Below, piece by piece: positions 17,515 to 26,943 of a stretch of 64,000 bases of DNA. The position numbers and the translations under genes are program-made. The notes under the pieces were generated by a model. The model saw nothing but the letters and a program-made list of their open reading frames with translations. It was not told the origin of the DNA and did no database searches. How positions within the stretch are numbered: position 1 is the stretch's first letter; each line of letters begins with the position of its first letter. Source of the stretch: Arthrobacter alpinus (GTDB lineage Bacteria > Actinomycetota > Actinomycetes > Actinomycetales > Micrococcaceae); NCBI RefSeq assembly GCF_001445575.1, contig NZ_CP013200.1, positions 496,001 through 560,000 on the forward strand, read 5' to 3'.

Positions 17515-19439
17515 TACGCGTTTACCTTTCCAAAGATATCCAGAACCTCATCCACGGTGGTGGCGTTTTCGAGCCGGGCCACCTGCGCCTTGTCGGTGAA
17601 GACGCGGGCAATAGAGGACAAGATGGACAAGTGCTCGTTGTTGATTCCTGCCACACCCACCACGAACTTGACCGGCTTGCCATTCCAGTCGATGCCGTTC
17701 GGGTAGTGGATGATCGAGACGGCAGAGCTGGTGATGTTCCCCTTGGCCTCGTTGGTTCCATGCGGGATGGCCAGGAAGTTGCCCATATAGGTGGAAACCG
17801 AGGATTCACGCTCATGCATGGCCGCAACATAGGCGGCATTCACGGCGCCCCTGGCCAGCAGCAACGCACCGGCCTCATCGATGGCACCGTCGCGCGTGGT
17901 TGCGGTCCCGTTCAGGATCACACTCTCCCGGGCCAGAACCGTGCCGCCACCTGAGGTTGCGGCTTCTGCAGGCTCTTCGGCCGCAGGTACAGTGGCCTGT
18001 CCGGCCGTTGAGTTGCTGGCACGGACCAGCTCCACAATTTCCTCGTAGCGCGGGCTGTTCATGAAGTTGTCCACGGCGACATGGACGGCGCTTGCTGTGA
18101 CAGGAGCGGCACGTGCGGCGAGGTCCTGGTGCGTGACAACGACGTCGTACGTGTCGGTCAGGTTGGAGATCGCCGAGTTGGTGACCTTCACCTCCGGGAA
18201 ACCGGCCTTCTTGATCATGTTGCGAAGCACCGAGGCTCCCATGGCACTGGAGCCCATGCCGGCGTCGCAGGCAAAAACAACTGTGCTGATGGGACCGCTG
18301 GTGCCGGCGTCGGCCAGTGCGAACGCAACCGAGCTCTTCTTGCCCTTGAGCGCTTCCATCTTGGCCGTGGCGTCGCCCAGACCATCGCCGTCAACCGGGT
18401 TGGGGCTGACTTTGAGGATGACGGAGCCAATCACGAACGACACCGCTGCCGCGGCAAACACCGACAACGCCACACCAAAGTAGCTGTCCTTGGACGTCAT
18501 GGCGAAGACGGCGAAAATACTCCCTGGTGCGGCCGGGGCTACCAGTCCGGAGTTGGTCAGAACCAGCATGAAGATGCCCGTCATGCCGCCACCGATGGTT
18601 GCCAGGATCATGACCGGCTTCATCAGGATGTAGGGGAAGTAGATCTCGTGGATACCGCCGAGGAACTGAATCAGTGCAGCGCCGGGGGCTGTTGCCTTGG
18701 CCAGGCCCTTACCGAAGACGGAGTAAGCGAGCAGCAGACCCAGACCGGGGCCAGGGTTCGCCTCGAGCAGGAACAGGATGGACTTACCGTTGGCAAGCGC
18801 CTGTTCAGTGCCCAAGGGGGTCAGGATGCCGTGGTTGATGGCGTTGTTCAGGAACAGGACCTTGGCGGGCTCAATAAAGATGCTGGTCAGCGGCAGCAGC
18901 CCGTTATTGACCAGGAATTCAACAACATGGCCTGCACCGTTGCTGAATGCTGTCACCACAGGGCCCACAACCAAGAGGCCAATCACGGCCATGATGCCGG
19001 AAAGAATACCTGCGGAGAAGTTGTCAACGAGCATTTCAAAGCCGGGCTTGATGCGACCTTCCCAGGCCTTATCCAGCTTCTTCATGACCCAGGCTGTCAG
19101 CGGGCCCATGATCATGGCGCCAATAAACATGGGGATATCGGTGCCGACTATGACACCCATGGTCGCCACGGCACCCACCACACCGCCACGAACACCATGG
19201 ATCATCTTGCCACCGGTATAACCGATCAGCAGGGGCAGGAGGTACCCGATCATTGGGTCCACCATGGCCCCCAACGTCGCGTTAGGGAAGAAACCTTTGG
19301 GAATAAAGAGAGCCGTAATCAGGCCCCAGGCAATGAATGCACCAATATTGGGCATGATCATGCCGGATAAGAAGGTGCCAAATTTCTGCACCCCTACCCG
19401 CACGCCACCCTTCGGGGCGGCCACTGTTTGAGTTGCCAT
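17514..19439 (-). CDS. mtlA: PTS mannitol transporter, fused IIC-IIB-IIA
   Basis: The 641-residue protein fuses all three mannitol EII domains. Residues about 15-345 are the membrane IIC domain ([20 protein letters not shown]). The IIB domain follows with the phospho-Cys in [15 protein letters not shown] near residue 390. An Ala/Glu-rich linker leads to IIA with the phospho-His in [13 protein letters not shown] near residue 557. It takes up mannitol and phosphorylates it to mannitol 1-phosphate. The phosphate comes from HPr, encoded about 3 kb away on the other strand. It lies between the TetR gene and mtlD on one strand. Confidence 0.96.
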   Translation of the reverse strand: MATQTVAAPKGGVRVGVQKFGTFLSGMIMPNIGAFIAWGLITALFIPKGFFPNATLGAMVDPMIGYLLPLLIGYTGGKMIHGVRGGVVGAVATMGVIVGTDIPMFIGAMIMGPLTAWVMKKLDKAWEGRIKPGFEMLVDNFSAGILSGIMAVIGLLVVGPVVTAFSNGAGHVVEFLVNNGLLPLTSIFIEPAKVLFLNNAINHGILTPLGTEQALANGKSILFLLEANPGPGLGLLLAYSVFGKGLAKATAPGAALIQFLGGIHEIYFPYILMKPVMILATIGGGMTGIFMLVLTNSGLVAPAAPGSIFAVFAMTSKDSYFGVALSVFAAAAVSFVIGSVILKVSPNPVDGDGLGDATAKMEALKGKKSSVAFALADAGTSGPISTVVFACDAGMGSSAMGASVLRNMIKKAGFPEVKVTNSAISNLTDTYDVVVTHQDLAARAAPVTASAVHVAVDNFMNSPRYEEIVELVRASNSTAGQATVPAAEEPAEAATSGGGTVLARESVILNGTATTRDGAIDEAGALLLARGAVNAAYVAAMHERESSVSTYMGNFLAIPHGTNEAKGNITSSAVSIIHYPNGIDWNGKPVKFVVGVAGINNEHLSILSSIARVFTDKAQVARLENATTVDEVLDIFGKVNA

Positions 19440-19505
19440 GAGATTTTCCTTACCGTGAGTCCTGCGCCTCTGCAGGAGTAACTGGGGATTATGGTGTGTG
19501 GTGCT

Positions 19506-20225
19506 TTAAGTTTTAGAAATGCGGTGAAGCCATTCGAGGAAAAGCTTTAACTCGGTGGTTGAGAGTTGCTCCGGATGCGAGGATTCCAGAGCGGCGTTAA
19601 GAGCAATCGCAGCAACCACCACCGACATGGGGCCCACCGGCGCTGCCGCCGGGCTGAGACCCGCCGCCGAGGAAACCGCCGTGATGACGGCTTCTCGGGT
19701 CATGTCCGACAAATCGAAATTCCTGCCCTCTGCCGGTTCAGCAATGAGCATCAAGGTGACACCAACATTGGCCGCCAGAATGCTGCGGGAGGCCTCCACG
19801 GGAGAAACGCAAAGCAGGCCAGCCGCGGCCGCCTTTTCTAGCATTTCCTCCATGAATCCTTCCGCTTCAGCTACTCGCGCAGGGCGGCTTTCAGGACGGA
19901 TATTGCCAAACATCACCGAATACAGCTGCGGATTGTCCAGACCGAATTGGAGGTGGTTATCCCAAATCTGACGCACATCCTGCAAGGGGTGACCCGTGGG
20001 CACAAAGTTGTGCTCACCGGCTACATACTCCTCAAACCCAGCGTCAATGACCGCATTGAAGAGCCCCTCCTTGTCCCCAAAGTGGTGATACAAAGTAGGG
20101 GCAGTCACACCAGCCAACTCGGTGATTTGCCGTGTTGAAACTGGCTTACCCGCCGAATTGGCCAACAACTCAGCTGCAGCTTGAAGCAGCCTCGTTTTGG
20201 CCGGAAGCTGGCCGTCGATGTTCAT
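19506..20225 (-). CDS. TetR-family regulator, probably of mannitol/PTS genes
   Basis: The 239-residue protein has an N-terminal TetR helix-turn-helix (RLLQAAAELL...STRQITELAGVTAPTLYHHFGDKEGLFNAVI, residues about 12-60) and an alpha-helical ligand domain. It ends 66 nt upstream of mtlA on the same strand, and its start is 150 nt from divergent ptsI. It probably controls mtlA-mtlD, itself, and perhaps ptsI-ptsH through the palindrome at 20244-20258. Mannitol operons are more often controlled by MtlR or DeoR/GlcR-type proteins, so a TetR here is less usual. The ligand is unknown. Confidence 0.88.
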   Translation of the reverse strand: MNIDGQLPAKTRLLQAAAELLANSAGKPVSTRQITELAGVTAPTLYHHFGDKEGLFNAVIDAGFEEYVAGEHNFVPTGHPLQDVRQIWDNHLQFGLDNPQLYSVMFGNIRPESRPARVAEAEGFMEEMLEKAAAAGLLCVSPVEASRSILAANVGVTLMLIAEPAEGRNFDLSDMTREAVITAVSSAAGLSPAAAPVGPMSVVVAAIALNAALESSHPEQLSTTELKLFLEWLHRISKT

Positions 20226-20243
20226 GACTGCTACCGTAGCATC

Positions 20244-20258
20244 TATAGCAACGCTATA
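20244..20258. promoter_or_regulatory. Palindrome in the tetR-ptsI divergent region (putative TetR operator)
   Basis: TATAGC-AAC-GCTATA is a perfect 6-3-6 inverted repeat placed 19 nt upstream of the TetR start codon. On the minus strand it overlaps a candidate -10 box (TATAGA/TATAGC). A 15-bp symmetric AT-containing site is typical in size of TetR-family operators; binding is inferred. Confidence 0.6.
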
Positions 20259-20375
20259 TGAAGAGCATCACAGGAAATACTTTTAGCACGGCCCCGTATT
20301 CGCTTGGCGTATGACCTGGGGCACCGCCGCCCTGCCCACAGACACAGCGACACCTAAAGAAGTAGAGGACTTTCA

Positions 20376-22061
20376 ATGCAGAATTTCCCAGGAGTTGGGG
20401 TCAGCCCCGGACGAATCATTGGCACCATTCGCCAGATGCCTGCACCGTTGGCTGACCCGCCCGCCGGGGAGATGCTGGCTTCAGGGACCAGCGCAGAAGA
20501 GGCCACCTTAGCCCTTCAAACAGCCGCCAAGGATGTGCAGACCCAGCTACGTGAGCGCGCGGCCGGCGCCAGCTCCGATGCTAAGGCCGTACTGGAGGCC
20601 ACCGCGCTCATGGCAGCGGATCCCATGTTGATCAAGGCAGCCATCAAGTTGATCAAGACCGGAACCTCGGCCGAACGTGCCGTGTGGGAAGCCGCCGAAG
20701 CTGTCGTCGCGATGCTGGTTAATCTCGGTGGCTACATGGCCGAACGTGCCACCGACGTCCTGGATGTTCGGGCCCGGATTGTTGCATCACTGCGTGGCGT
20801 TCCGGCACCCGGCATCCCCACATCGGAGGAGCCCTTCATTCTTGTGGCAGAAGATCTGGCCCCGGCCGACACCGCCACGCTCGATCCCAACATTGTCATT
20901 GCCCTCGTAACGGCCGGGGGTGGGCCGCAGTCACACACGGCCATCATTGCCCGCTCCCTCGGCCTGCCTGCCGTAGTGGCCGCCGCCGGCGTCGACACGC
21001 TGCGCGATGGCACGGAAGTCTATGTGGACGGCGCCGCCGGGACCATCGCCACCGAACCCGGCGATGACGAGCGCGCCGCGGCGGTTGCCTGGGCAGCCAA
21101 CGCCTCAACCCTTGCAGTCTTTGACGGAGCCGGAACCACGGCGGACGGTCATCTGGTGCCGCTTCTGGCCAACGTGGGAGGAGCCAAGGATGCCATCAAG
21201 GCAGCGGCCGCCGGCGCTCAGGGCGTGGGCCTGTTGCGCACTGAATTCTGCTTCCTGGAACGGGAAACCGAGCCCAGCCACGACGAGCAGGTGGAGGCTT
21301 ATCGCGGCGTCTTTGACGCTTTCCCGGGCAAGAAAGTGGTGGTCCGCACCCTTGATGCGGGTGCAGACAAGCCGCTGCCGTTCCTGACCGACGCAACGGA
21401 GCCGAACCCGGCCCTGGGTGTGCGCGGGTACCGGACGGACATGTCATCCCCGGGCGTGCTCGAGCGCCAGCTTGCTGCCATCGCGGCAGCCACCGAAGGC
21501 GCCACGGCCGATGTGTGGGTCATGGCTCCCATGATCTCGACACCCGATGAGGCAGCCCGGTTCGCATCGCTTTGTTCCGCTGCGGGATTGAAAACCCCGG
21601 GCGTCATGGTGGAGGTCCCCTCGGCCGCCGTCACGTCGGAGTCGATCCTGCGCGAAGTGGCATTCGCCAGCCTCGGCACCAACGATCTGACGCAGTACAC
21701 CATGGCCGCCGACCGCCAGCTGGGTCCACTCGCCGCTTTGAACAACCCGTGGCAGCCAGCCGTACTACAACTGGTCCGCCTGACGGTGGCCGGCTCCATC
21801 GCCGAGGGCGGCGGAAAACCCGTGGGAGTCTGCGGCGAGGCCGCCGCGGACCCGGCTCTCGCCGTCGTACTCGTGGGCCTGGGCGTAGCAACACTGTCCA
21901 TGACCGCCCGGTCACTGGCAGCAGTGGGCGCCGTGTTGGCCACGGTGACCCTGAAGGAAGCACAGGAAATCGCTACACTGGCCCTACGCGCAACGAGCCC
22001 AGCGCAAGCCCGGGAGTTGGCGCGCGGAAAGCTGCCCATTCTCGCCGAGCTTGGGCTGTAG
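20376..22061 (+). CDS. ptsI: PEP-protein phosphotransferase, PTS enzyme I
   Basis: The 561-residue protein is enzyme I of the PTS. It shows the phosphorylatable His in GGGPQSHTAIIARSLGLPAVV near residue 190, the PEP-binding signatures GVGLLRTEFCFLERE near residue 285 and RTLDAGADKPLPFL, and ASLGTNDLTQYTMAADR near residue 432. It autophosphorylates from PEP and passes the phosphate to HPr. It is immediately followed by ptsH (60 nt) and is divergent from the TetR gene of the mannitol operon, so it can feed MtlA directly. Confidence 0.97.
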   Translation: MQNFPGVGVSPGRIIGTIRQMPAPLADPPAGEMLASGTSAEEATLALQTAAKDVQTQLRERAAGASSDAKAVLEATALMAADPMLIKAAIKLIKTGTSAERAVWEAAEAVVAMLVNLGGYMAERATDVLDVRARIVASLRGVPAPGIPTSEEPFILVAEDLAPADTATLDPNIVIALVTAGGGPQSHTAIIARSLGLPAVVAAAGVDTLRDGTEVYVDGAAGTIATEPGDDERAAAVAWAANASTLAVFDGAGTTADGHLVPLLANVGGAKDAIKAAAAGAQGVGLLRTEFCFLERETEPSHDEQVEAYRGVFDAFPGKKVVVRTLDAGADKPLPFLTDATEPNPALGVRGYRTDMSSPGVLERQLAAIAAATEGATADVWVMAPMISTPDEAARFASLCSAAGLKTPGVMVEVPSAAVTSESILREVAFASLGTNDLTQYTMAADRQLGPLAALNNPWQPAVLQLVRLTVAGSIAEGGGKPVGVCGEAAADPALAVVLVGLGVATLSMTARSLAAVGAVLATVTLKEAQEIATLALRATSPAQARELARGKLPILAELGL

Positions 22062-22120
22062 ATTCATCCCAGCAAGACCGAACTACCCAAGATTCAACCA
22101 TCAGCTCCCCAGGAGGAACC

Positions 22121-22399
22121 ATGTCAGAACGTACCGCAACCGTCGCCAGCAGCTCTGGATTGCACGCCCGTCCGGCGTCTCTCTTCGCTGAAGCAGCCGC
22201 TGAAACAGGTGTTGAGGTGACCATCGCAATGGCCGGCACCCCCGCCGAAGACGCCATGGACGCAAGCAGCATCCTCTCGCTCATGACCTTGGGCGCCGAG
22301 CATGGCAGCGAAGTTGTCCTGCGCGCCGAAGGTGACGGCGCCGAAGCGGCACTGGACACGCTGGTCAAGATGCTCGAAACGGACCTCGACGCCGTCTAA
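22121..22399 (+). CDS. ptsH: Phosphocarrier protein HPr
   Basis: The 92-residue protein has the HPr active site SSGLHARPASLFAEAA (His near residue 16) and the regulatory-serine region AMDASSILSLMTLGAEHG near residue 47. It relays phosphate from enzyme I to sugar-specific IIA domains. An excellent AGGAGGAACC ribosome-binding site precedes ATG 22121. It is cotranscribed with ptsI. Confidence 0.96.
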   Translation: MSERTATVASSSGLHARPASLFAEAAAETGVEVTIAMAGTPAEDAMDASSILSLMTLGAEHGSEVVLRAEGDGAEAALDTLVKMLETDLDAV

Positions 22400-22431
22400 T
22401 CGCCGCGTTCGGTGTGTTTGATCTAACCTGC

Positions 22432-22722
22432 TTAGCCGCCGGCCACGGACTGTATAACCATCAGTTCTTGGCCGGCGGCAACGCGTGTTTTTAGCCCGTC
22501 GAGCCGCCGCACGTCCTCACCGTCAAGGTAAATATTCACGAATCGGCGAAGCTCCCCCGTTTCGTCCCGCACCCGCCGGCCAAACACGGGAAACTCGGCG
22601 GCAACGGCATCCAGCAGCTGCGCCACAGTTGCCCCGTCGCCCACATCCAGCGCCAGCTCCGCACTGTTACCTACTAACGGCTGGAGTAGCCTGGGGACCA
22701 GCAGGGTCACTTCTCCCGTCAT
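22432..22722 (-). CDS. MoaD/ThiS-family ubiquitin-like protein
   Basis: The 96-residue protein has a beta-grasp pattern (VTLLVPRLLQPLVG...VAQLLDAVAAEFPVFGRRV...NIYLDGEDVRRLDGL) and ends in the diglycine SVAGG that the family thiocarboxylates or conjugates. I place the start at ATG 22722 (MTGEV). It lies 10 nt downstream of the BNR-repeat gene on the same strand, so the two are one operon. No other molybdopterin or thiamine genes are nearby, so a general MoaD role is doubtful. It may serve as a sulfur carrier for a specific pathway. Confidence 0.85.
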   Translation of the reverse strand: MTGEVTLLVPRLLQPLVGNSAELALDVGDGATVAQLLDAVAAEFPVFGRRVRDETGELRRFVNIYLDGEDVRRLDGLKTRVAAGQELMVIQSVAGG

Positions 22723-22732
22723 GAGTGCCACG

Positions 22733-23860
22733 TTAGGCAAGCTCGACGGCGGCCGCACGGACACACAAAACATCCGGAAGCTGCGCGAGGACTTGTGTGA
22801 AATGCCCGCCTTCGTCCGCGCTGGCGTATACGGAACCGCCGCGGGTGCCGAAGTAGAGCCCCACCGGCTCGAAGGTGTCCACGGCCGCGGCATCGCGCAG
22901 GACCACGTTGTACTCGGGCTGAACCAGGCCGTCAGCCAAGCATGTCCACGACGCCCCGGCGTCGTCAGTCCTATGCACCCCAAGCTGCCCATCCGGCGGG
23001 ATTCGTTGATAATCGGCGGCAATGGGGATGACCCAGGCAGTGTCCGAGCGCCGCGGATGGGTGAGGATGGTGAAGCCGAAGTCCGCGGGCAGGCCCGCGG
23101 CAATGTACTCCCAGGAGTCTCCATTGTTGGCACTGCGATAAACGCCGCCATGATTTTGGGCGAAGAGCACTTCTGGATGGTTGGGATCGCGGGCTATCTT
23201 GTGCACACATTGGCCGAATTCAGGGGTTTCCTCCGGCATGAAACTGGCACCAATCCCCTTATTCCGCGGTATCCACGATGCTCCGGCGTCCGTGCTGCGG
23301 TAGACGCCGCCGGTACTCATGGCGACATGAATGGTGTCCGGATCGGCAGGGCTGGGCAACACGGTATGTGCTGCTGCGCCACCGTAACCAGCACCCCACT
23401 CGCTCCGGTGCGGGTGATCCCACAGTCCTCGATTCAGTTCAAAGTGCTCGCCGCCGTCGGTGGACTTCCACACAGAAATGGGTTCACAACCAGCCCACAC
23501 CACATTCGGGCGATCGGCGCTGTCCGGCTGAATTTGCCACACACGTTCCAGAGCCGCCCCGGTGTCCGCCGGGAACGTGATGGCACCAAGCTCTGGCTCC
23601 TGCCAGGTGGCACCAAAATCGTCCGAGTGCGCCACGGTGGGGCCCCAATGTTCACTGCGCAGGCCCACCATAATCCGGGTACGCCCACCCCGTGTATCGA
23701 TACCGATGCTGGGGATCTCCTGCATCAAAAAGTGAGGGCCCGTGAAAGTGTAGTTTTCTCTATCCTCACTGGTTCCCAGCCATAGCCCCTTTTTGGTGCC
23801 CACGGCCAGTAAATGCGTACTGCCGGGCTGACCGGCGGTGAATGCTTCGCTATTTTCCAT
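22733..23860 (-). CDS. BNR/Asp-box repeat beta-propeller protein (sialidase-like fold)
   Basis: The 375-residue protein contains six Asp-box motifs of the form S/T-x-D/N-x-G-x-x-W/F: SDDFGATW, STDGGEHF, STDAGASW, SANNGDSW, TDDAGASW and SADEGGHF. This indicates a six-bladed or similar beta-propeller. No signal peptide is visible, so it should be cytosolic. A glycosidase function is not shown. ATG 23860 (MENSEAF) is chosen; there is no ribosome-binding site, so it may be leaderless. It is cotranscribed with the MoaD-like gene. Confidence 0.85.
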   Translation of the reverse strand: MENSEAFTAGQPGSTHLLAVGTKKGLWLGTSEDRENYTFTGPHFLMQEIPSIGIDTRGGRTRIMVGLRSEHWGPTVAHSDDFGATWQEPELGAITFPADTGAALERVWQIQPDSADRPNVVWAGCEPISVWKSTDGGEHFELNRGLWDHPHRSEWGAGYGGAAAHTVLPSPADPDTIHVAMSTGGVYRSTDAGASWIPRNKGIGASFMPEETPEFGQCVHKIARDPNHPEVLFAQNHGGVYRSANNGDSWEYIAAGLPADFGFTILTHPRRSDTAWVIPIAADYQRIPPDGQLGVHRTDDAGASWTCLADGLVQPEYNVVLRDAAAVDTFEPVGLYFGTRGGSVYASADEGGHFTQVLAQLPDVLCVRAAAVELA

Positions 23861-23958
23861 GGGTCTAAGTCGACCACCGCGGCGTCCCCGCATCAAGGGT
23901 TTCCCGCAGGTAACTTATGCGACACCGGGATGCGGCCGGGAGTAACAGCACCCAGAGG

Positions 23959-24002
23959 ATACCCCCCAGGGGTACTTGACGCATACCCCATAGGGGTATA
24001 GC
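23959..24002 (+). promoter_or_regulatory. csoR-copZ-copA promoter with two CsoR-type operators
   Basis: Two palindromic sites of the CsoR type are present: ATACCCCCCAGGGGTAC (23959-23975) and ATACCCCATAGGGGTAT (23983-23999). A -35 TTGACG (23976-23981) lies between them and a TATAGC -10 (23997-24002) overlaps the end of the second, so bound CsoR would block the promoter. The predicted start of transcription falls at or just before the csoR ATG (24011), so the mRNA may be leaderless. Confidence 0.85.
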
Positions 24003-24010
24003 TTGAGAGC

Positions 24011-24325
24011 ATGGAAACAGAAACTCACACCCACGGTTACTCGGAGGAGAAACAGGCCTACCTGCGCCGCCTCAAACGCGCCGAAGGCCAGGTTCGCGGC
24101 ATCGCCCGGATGGTGGAAGAGGACAAATACTGCATCGATATCCTCACCCAGATGGCCGCCGTCAACAAGGCCCTGCACGCTGTCAGCATTGGCCTACTTG
24201 AGGACCACATTGCGCATTGCGTGGTCAACGCAGCCCACGAATCCGCCGAAACCGGCAACCCGGAAATCGTTGCAGCGAAGGTTTCCGAAGCAACATCCGC
24301 CATTTCACGCCTACTCAGGAGCTAA
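24011..24325 (+). CDS. csoR: Copper-sensing transcriptional repressor CsoR
   Basis: The 104-residue protein matches the metal-sensitive DUF156/CsoR family: RRLKRAEGQVRGIARMVEEDKYCIDILTQ with the first Cys near residue 42, then ALHAVSIGLLEDHIAHCV with His and Cys at the positions that complete the Cu(I) site. It binds the operators just upstream and releases them when loaded with Cu(I), inducing copZ and copA. No clear Shine-Dalgarno sequence precedes the ATG. Confidence 0.94.
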   Translation: METETHTHGYSEEKQAYLRRLKRAEGQVRGIARMVEEDKYCIDILTQMAAVNKALHAVSIGLLEDHIAHCVVNAAHESAETGNPEIVAAKVSEATSAISRLLRS

Positions 24326-24330
24326 TCATC

Positions 24331-24558
24331 ATGAGCCACACCATCACCGTCAACGTTTCCGGCATGACCTGCGGGCACTGCGTCAGCTCCGTCACCGAGG
24401 AACTGAGCGGCCTCAAGGGCGTTGAAAACGTCGCCATTAACCTCAACACCGGCGGACTTTCCGAGGTCACCATCACCTCGACCCTGACCCTGGATTCTGC
24501 GGAGATCGGTGAGGCCGTCGCCGAAGCCGGTTACCTCGTCGTATCCAATAATGCGTAA
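24331..24558 (+). CDS. copZ: Copper chaperone CopZ (HMA domain)
   Basis: The 75-residue protein is a single heavy-metal-associated domain with the Cu(I) site GMTCGHC near residue 11 and the usual beta-alpha-beta pattern to AEAGYLVV. It should carry Cu(I) to CopA or to CsoR. It starts 5 nt after the csoR stop (AGGAG in the csoR 3' end serves as ribosome-binding site) and is followed 24 nt later by copA. Confidence 0.94.
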   Translation: MSHTITVNVSGMTCGHCVSSVTEELSGLKGVENVAINLNTGGLSEVTITSTLTLDSAEIGEAVAEAGYLVVSNNA

Positions 24559-24582
24559 CCCACCCACAGTTTAAGGAGCGCC

Positions 24583-26943
24583 ATGAGCGCCTCAGATATC
24601 TTGTCCCCACTCGCCACACCCGGCCCCCGCATGGTCGAAATCGATATCGAAGGCATGACCTGCGCCTCGTGCGTCAGCCGGGTTGAGCGCAAGTTGGGCA
24701 AACTCGAAGGCGTCAGCGCTTCCGTGAATCTCCCGCTGGAAACAGCTACGGTAACGGTCCCCGCCGGCATATCCGACCAACAAATCATCGACACCGTCAA
24801 GGCCACCGGCTACAAGGCGCGCCTGAAGAATCCCTCCGCCCCCTCCGCCATGAAGCACGACGCCGGACACCCCCTCCCACACGCCCCCCACCCGGGTGCC
24901 GCCAAGGAAGGCGAAAACCACCTCGCGCCGGAGCACGCGGAGCACTCCGCCCACTCCGACCACGGCAGTCATGAGGATCACATGGCCCACGGCGGCACCG
25001 CGGCAACCCTGCGGCCGCGCCTGATCCTAGCCGCTATCCTGACCATCCCGGTCTTCTTGGTTTCCATGTTCCCGGCTTTGCAATTCCCGCACTGGGGCTG
25101 GGTTGCCGGCATCCTGACGCTGCCCGTGGTGACATGGGCGGCCTGGCCGTTCCACCGCGCGGCAGCCATCAACGCCCGCCATTTCGCCTCCACGATGGAC
25201 ACCCTGGTCTCCATCGGCGTCAGCGCAGCGTTCTTGTTTTCAGCCGTGGAACTCGGGCTGAACCCCATGATGACTGCGCACGGCAGTGCCATGGCGGGCC
25301 ACGCGCCCCTCTACTTTGAGGTGTCCGCCGTGGTGGTCACGTTCCTCTTGCTGGGCCGCTACTTGGAAGCGAAGGCCAAGGCCAAAGCTGGCGACGCACT
25401 CAAGGCCCTGCTGAGTCTGGGCGCCAAGGAAGCCACCGTGCTCCGCAACGGCGTTGAGGTCAAAATTCCGGCAGCCGAGCTCGCCATGGATGAAATCTTC
25501 GTGGTCCGCCCCGGCGAGAAAATCGCCACGGACGGCGTGGTCACTGACGGCGCATCCGCCGTCGACACCTCGCTGATCACCGGCGAATCAATGCCGGTTG
25601 AGGTTGCACCAGGAGATACCGTCACGGGTGCCACGATCAATACCTCCGGCCGCCTCTTGGTCAAGGCCACCCGCATCGGGAGCGAAACCACGCTCGCCCA
25701 GATGGGCAAGCTGGTCAGCGCCGCGCAGGCAAGCAAGGCCCCGATTGCCCGGCTGGCGGACCGGATCAGCTCCGTCTTTGTGCCTATTGTGCTCCTCATT
25801 GCCGTCATCACCTTCGCCCTTTGGCTGGTTTTGAGCGGCGACATCCAAGCTGCCTTCACGGCCGCCGTGGCCGTTCTGATCATCGCCTGCCCCTGCGCCC
25901 TGGGTCTGGCTACTCCTGTCGGCCTGCTCACGGGAACCGGCCGGGCCGCCCAACTGGGCATCCTCATCAAGGGCCCGCAGGTCCTCGAGGACACCCGCAC
26001 GGTGGACACCATTGTTCTGGACAAGACTGGCACCGTCACCGAGGGCCGCCTGTCAGTGGTCGACGTCGTTCCGCTCACCCAGGTGCCGGCCGCCGAACTC
26101 CTGCGCCTGGCCGGGGCCGTGGAATCCCACAGCGAACACCCCATTGCCCACGCCATCACGGCGCATGCCCGCGAGGCCGGGGAGCTCCCCCAGCTCAGCG
26201 ATTTCATTTCCGCACCGGGCGGCGGTGTCCGCGCCATCATCGAGGGCCGTACCGTGCTGGCAGGGCGGGCAGGCTGGCTGGAGGAAAACGGCGTCGAACT
26301 TTCCGATGAGGCAAGGGCTGAACTGGCAGCGCAGCAGCAGCGCGGCACCACCGCCATTTGGGTCGCGGTGGCCGGTGAGGCCGCCGGGCTGATCGCCCTC
26401 AAGGACACCATCAAGGCTGGGTCGAAGGATGCCATTGCCAAGCTCAAGGAACTCGGGCTGCGCCCCATCCTACTGACCGGCGACAACGCTGCCGTGGCAA
26501 TCCAAGTGGCGGCTGCTGTGGGCATCAGCGCCGAGGATGTCTTTGCCGATGTCCTGCCCGAAGGAAAAGTGGAAGCGGTCAAGAAGCTGCAGGCCGCTGG
26601 TGCCACGGTGGCAATGGCGGGCGACGGCGTGAATGACGCTCCCGCGCTAGCTCAGGCAGACCTGGGCATCGCCATGGGCTCCGGCACTGACGTGGCCATC
26701 GAGGCCGCAGATCTGACGGTCATGGGCAGCGATTTGAGCCAGGTAGCCACCGCTATCGCGCTGTCTCGCAAGACCTTGGGAACCATTAAGACGAATCTAT
26801 TCTGGGCCTTCTTCTACAACGCTATCGGGATCCCGGTGGCAGCGTTCGGTCTCTTGAACCCTATGATCGCAGGAGCCGCCATGGCCGCCAGCTCTGTGCT
26901 GGTGGTGGCGAACTCGCTACGACTGCGCCGCTTTGGCCGGTAA
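24583..26943 (+). CDS. copA: Copper-exporting P-type ATPase
   Basis: The 786-residue P1B-type ATPase has one N-terminal HMA domain (GMTCASC near residue 25), a His-rich linker (about residues 87-145, at least a dozen His), eight expected membrane helices with the ion-binding CPC in ACPCALGLATP near residue 436, the phosphorylated Asp in DKTGT near residue 480, the SEHPIAHA motif near 515, and GDGVNDAPAL near 683. It exports Cu(I). The His-rich linker is longer than in many homologues and may bind extra copper. Its last 27 nt overlap the convergent EamA gene. Confidence 0.96.
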   Translation: MSASDILSPLATPGPRMVEIDIEGMTCASCVSRVERKLGKLEGVSASVNLPLETATVTVPAGISDQQIIDTVKATGYKARLKNPSAPSAMKHDAGHPLPHAPHPGAAKEGENHLAPEHAEHSAHSDHGSHEDHMAHGGTAATLRPRLILAAILTIPVFLVSMFPALQFPHWGWVAGILTLPVVTWAAWPFHRAAAINARHFASTMDTLVSIGVSAAFLFSAVELGLNPMMTAHGSAMAGHAPLYFEVSAVVVTFLLLGRYLEAKAKAKAGDALKALLSLGAKEATVLRNGVEVKIPAAELAMDEIFVVRPGEKIATDGVVTDGASAVDTSLITGESMPVEVAPGDTVTGATINTSGRLLVKATRIGSETTLAQMGKLVSAAQASKAPIARLADRISSVFVPIVLLIAVITFALWLVLSGDIQAAFTAAVAVLIIACPCALGLATPVGLLTGTGRAAQLGILIKGPQVLEDTRTVDTIVLDKTGTVTEGRLSVVDVVPLTQVPAAELLRLAGAVESHSEHPIAHAITAHAREAGELPQLSDFISAPGGGVRAIIEGRTVLAGRAGWLEENGVELSDEARAELAAQQQRGTTAIWVAVAGEAAGLIALKDTIKAGSKDAIAKLKELGLRPILLTGDNAAVAIQVAAAVGISAEDVFADVLPEGKVEAVKKLQAAGATVAMAGDGVNDAPALAQADLGIAMGSGTDVAIEAADLTVMGSDLSQVATAIALSRKTLGTIKTNLFWAFFYNAIGIPVAAFGLLNPMIAGAAMAASSVLVVANSLRLRRFGR

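Noticed and set aside
18081..19370. 429-aa open frame on the plus strand
   Set aside because: Antisense shadow of mtlA with an implausible His/Asp/Gln-rich composition.
25359..26606. 415-aa open frame on the minus strand
   Set aside because: Antisense shadow of copA; Ser/Ala-rich with no recognisable domain.
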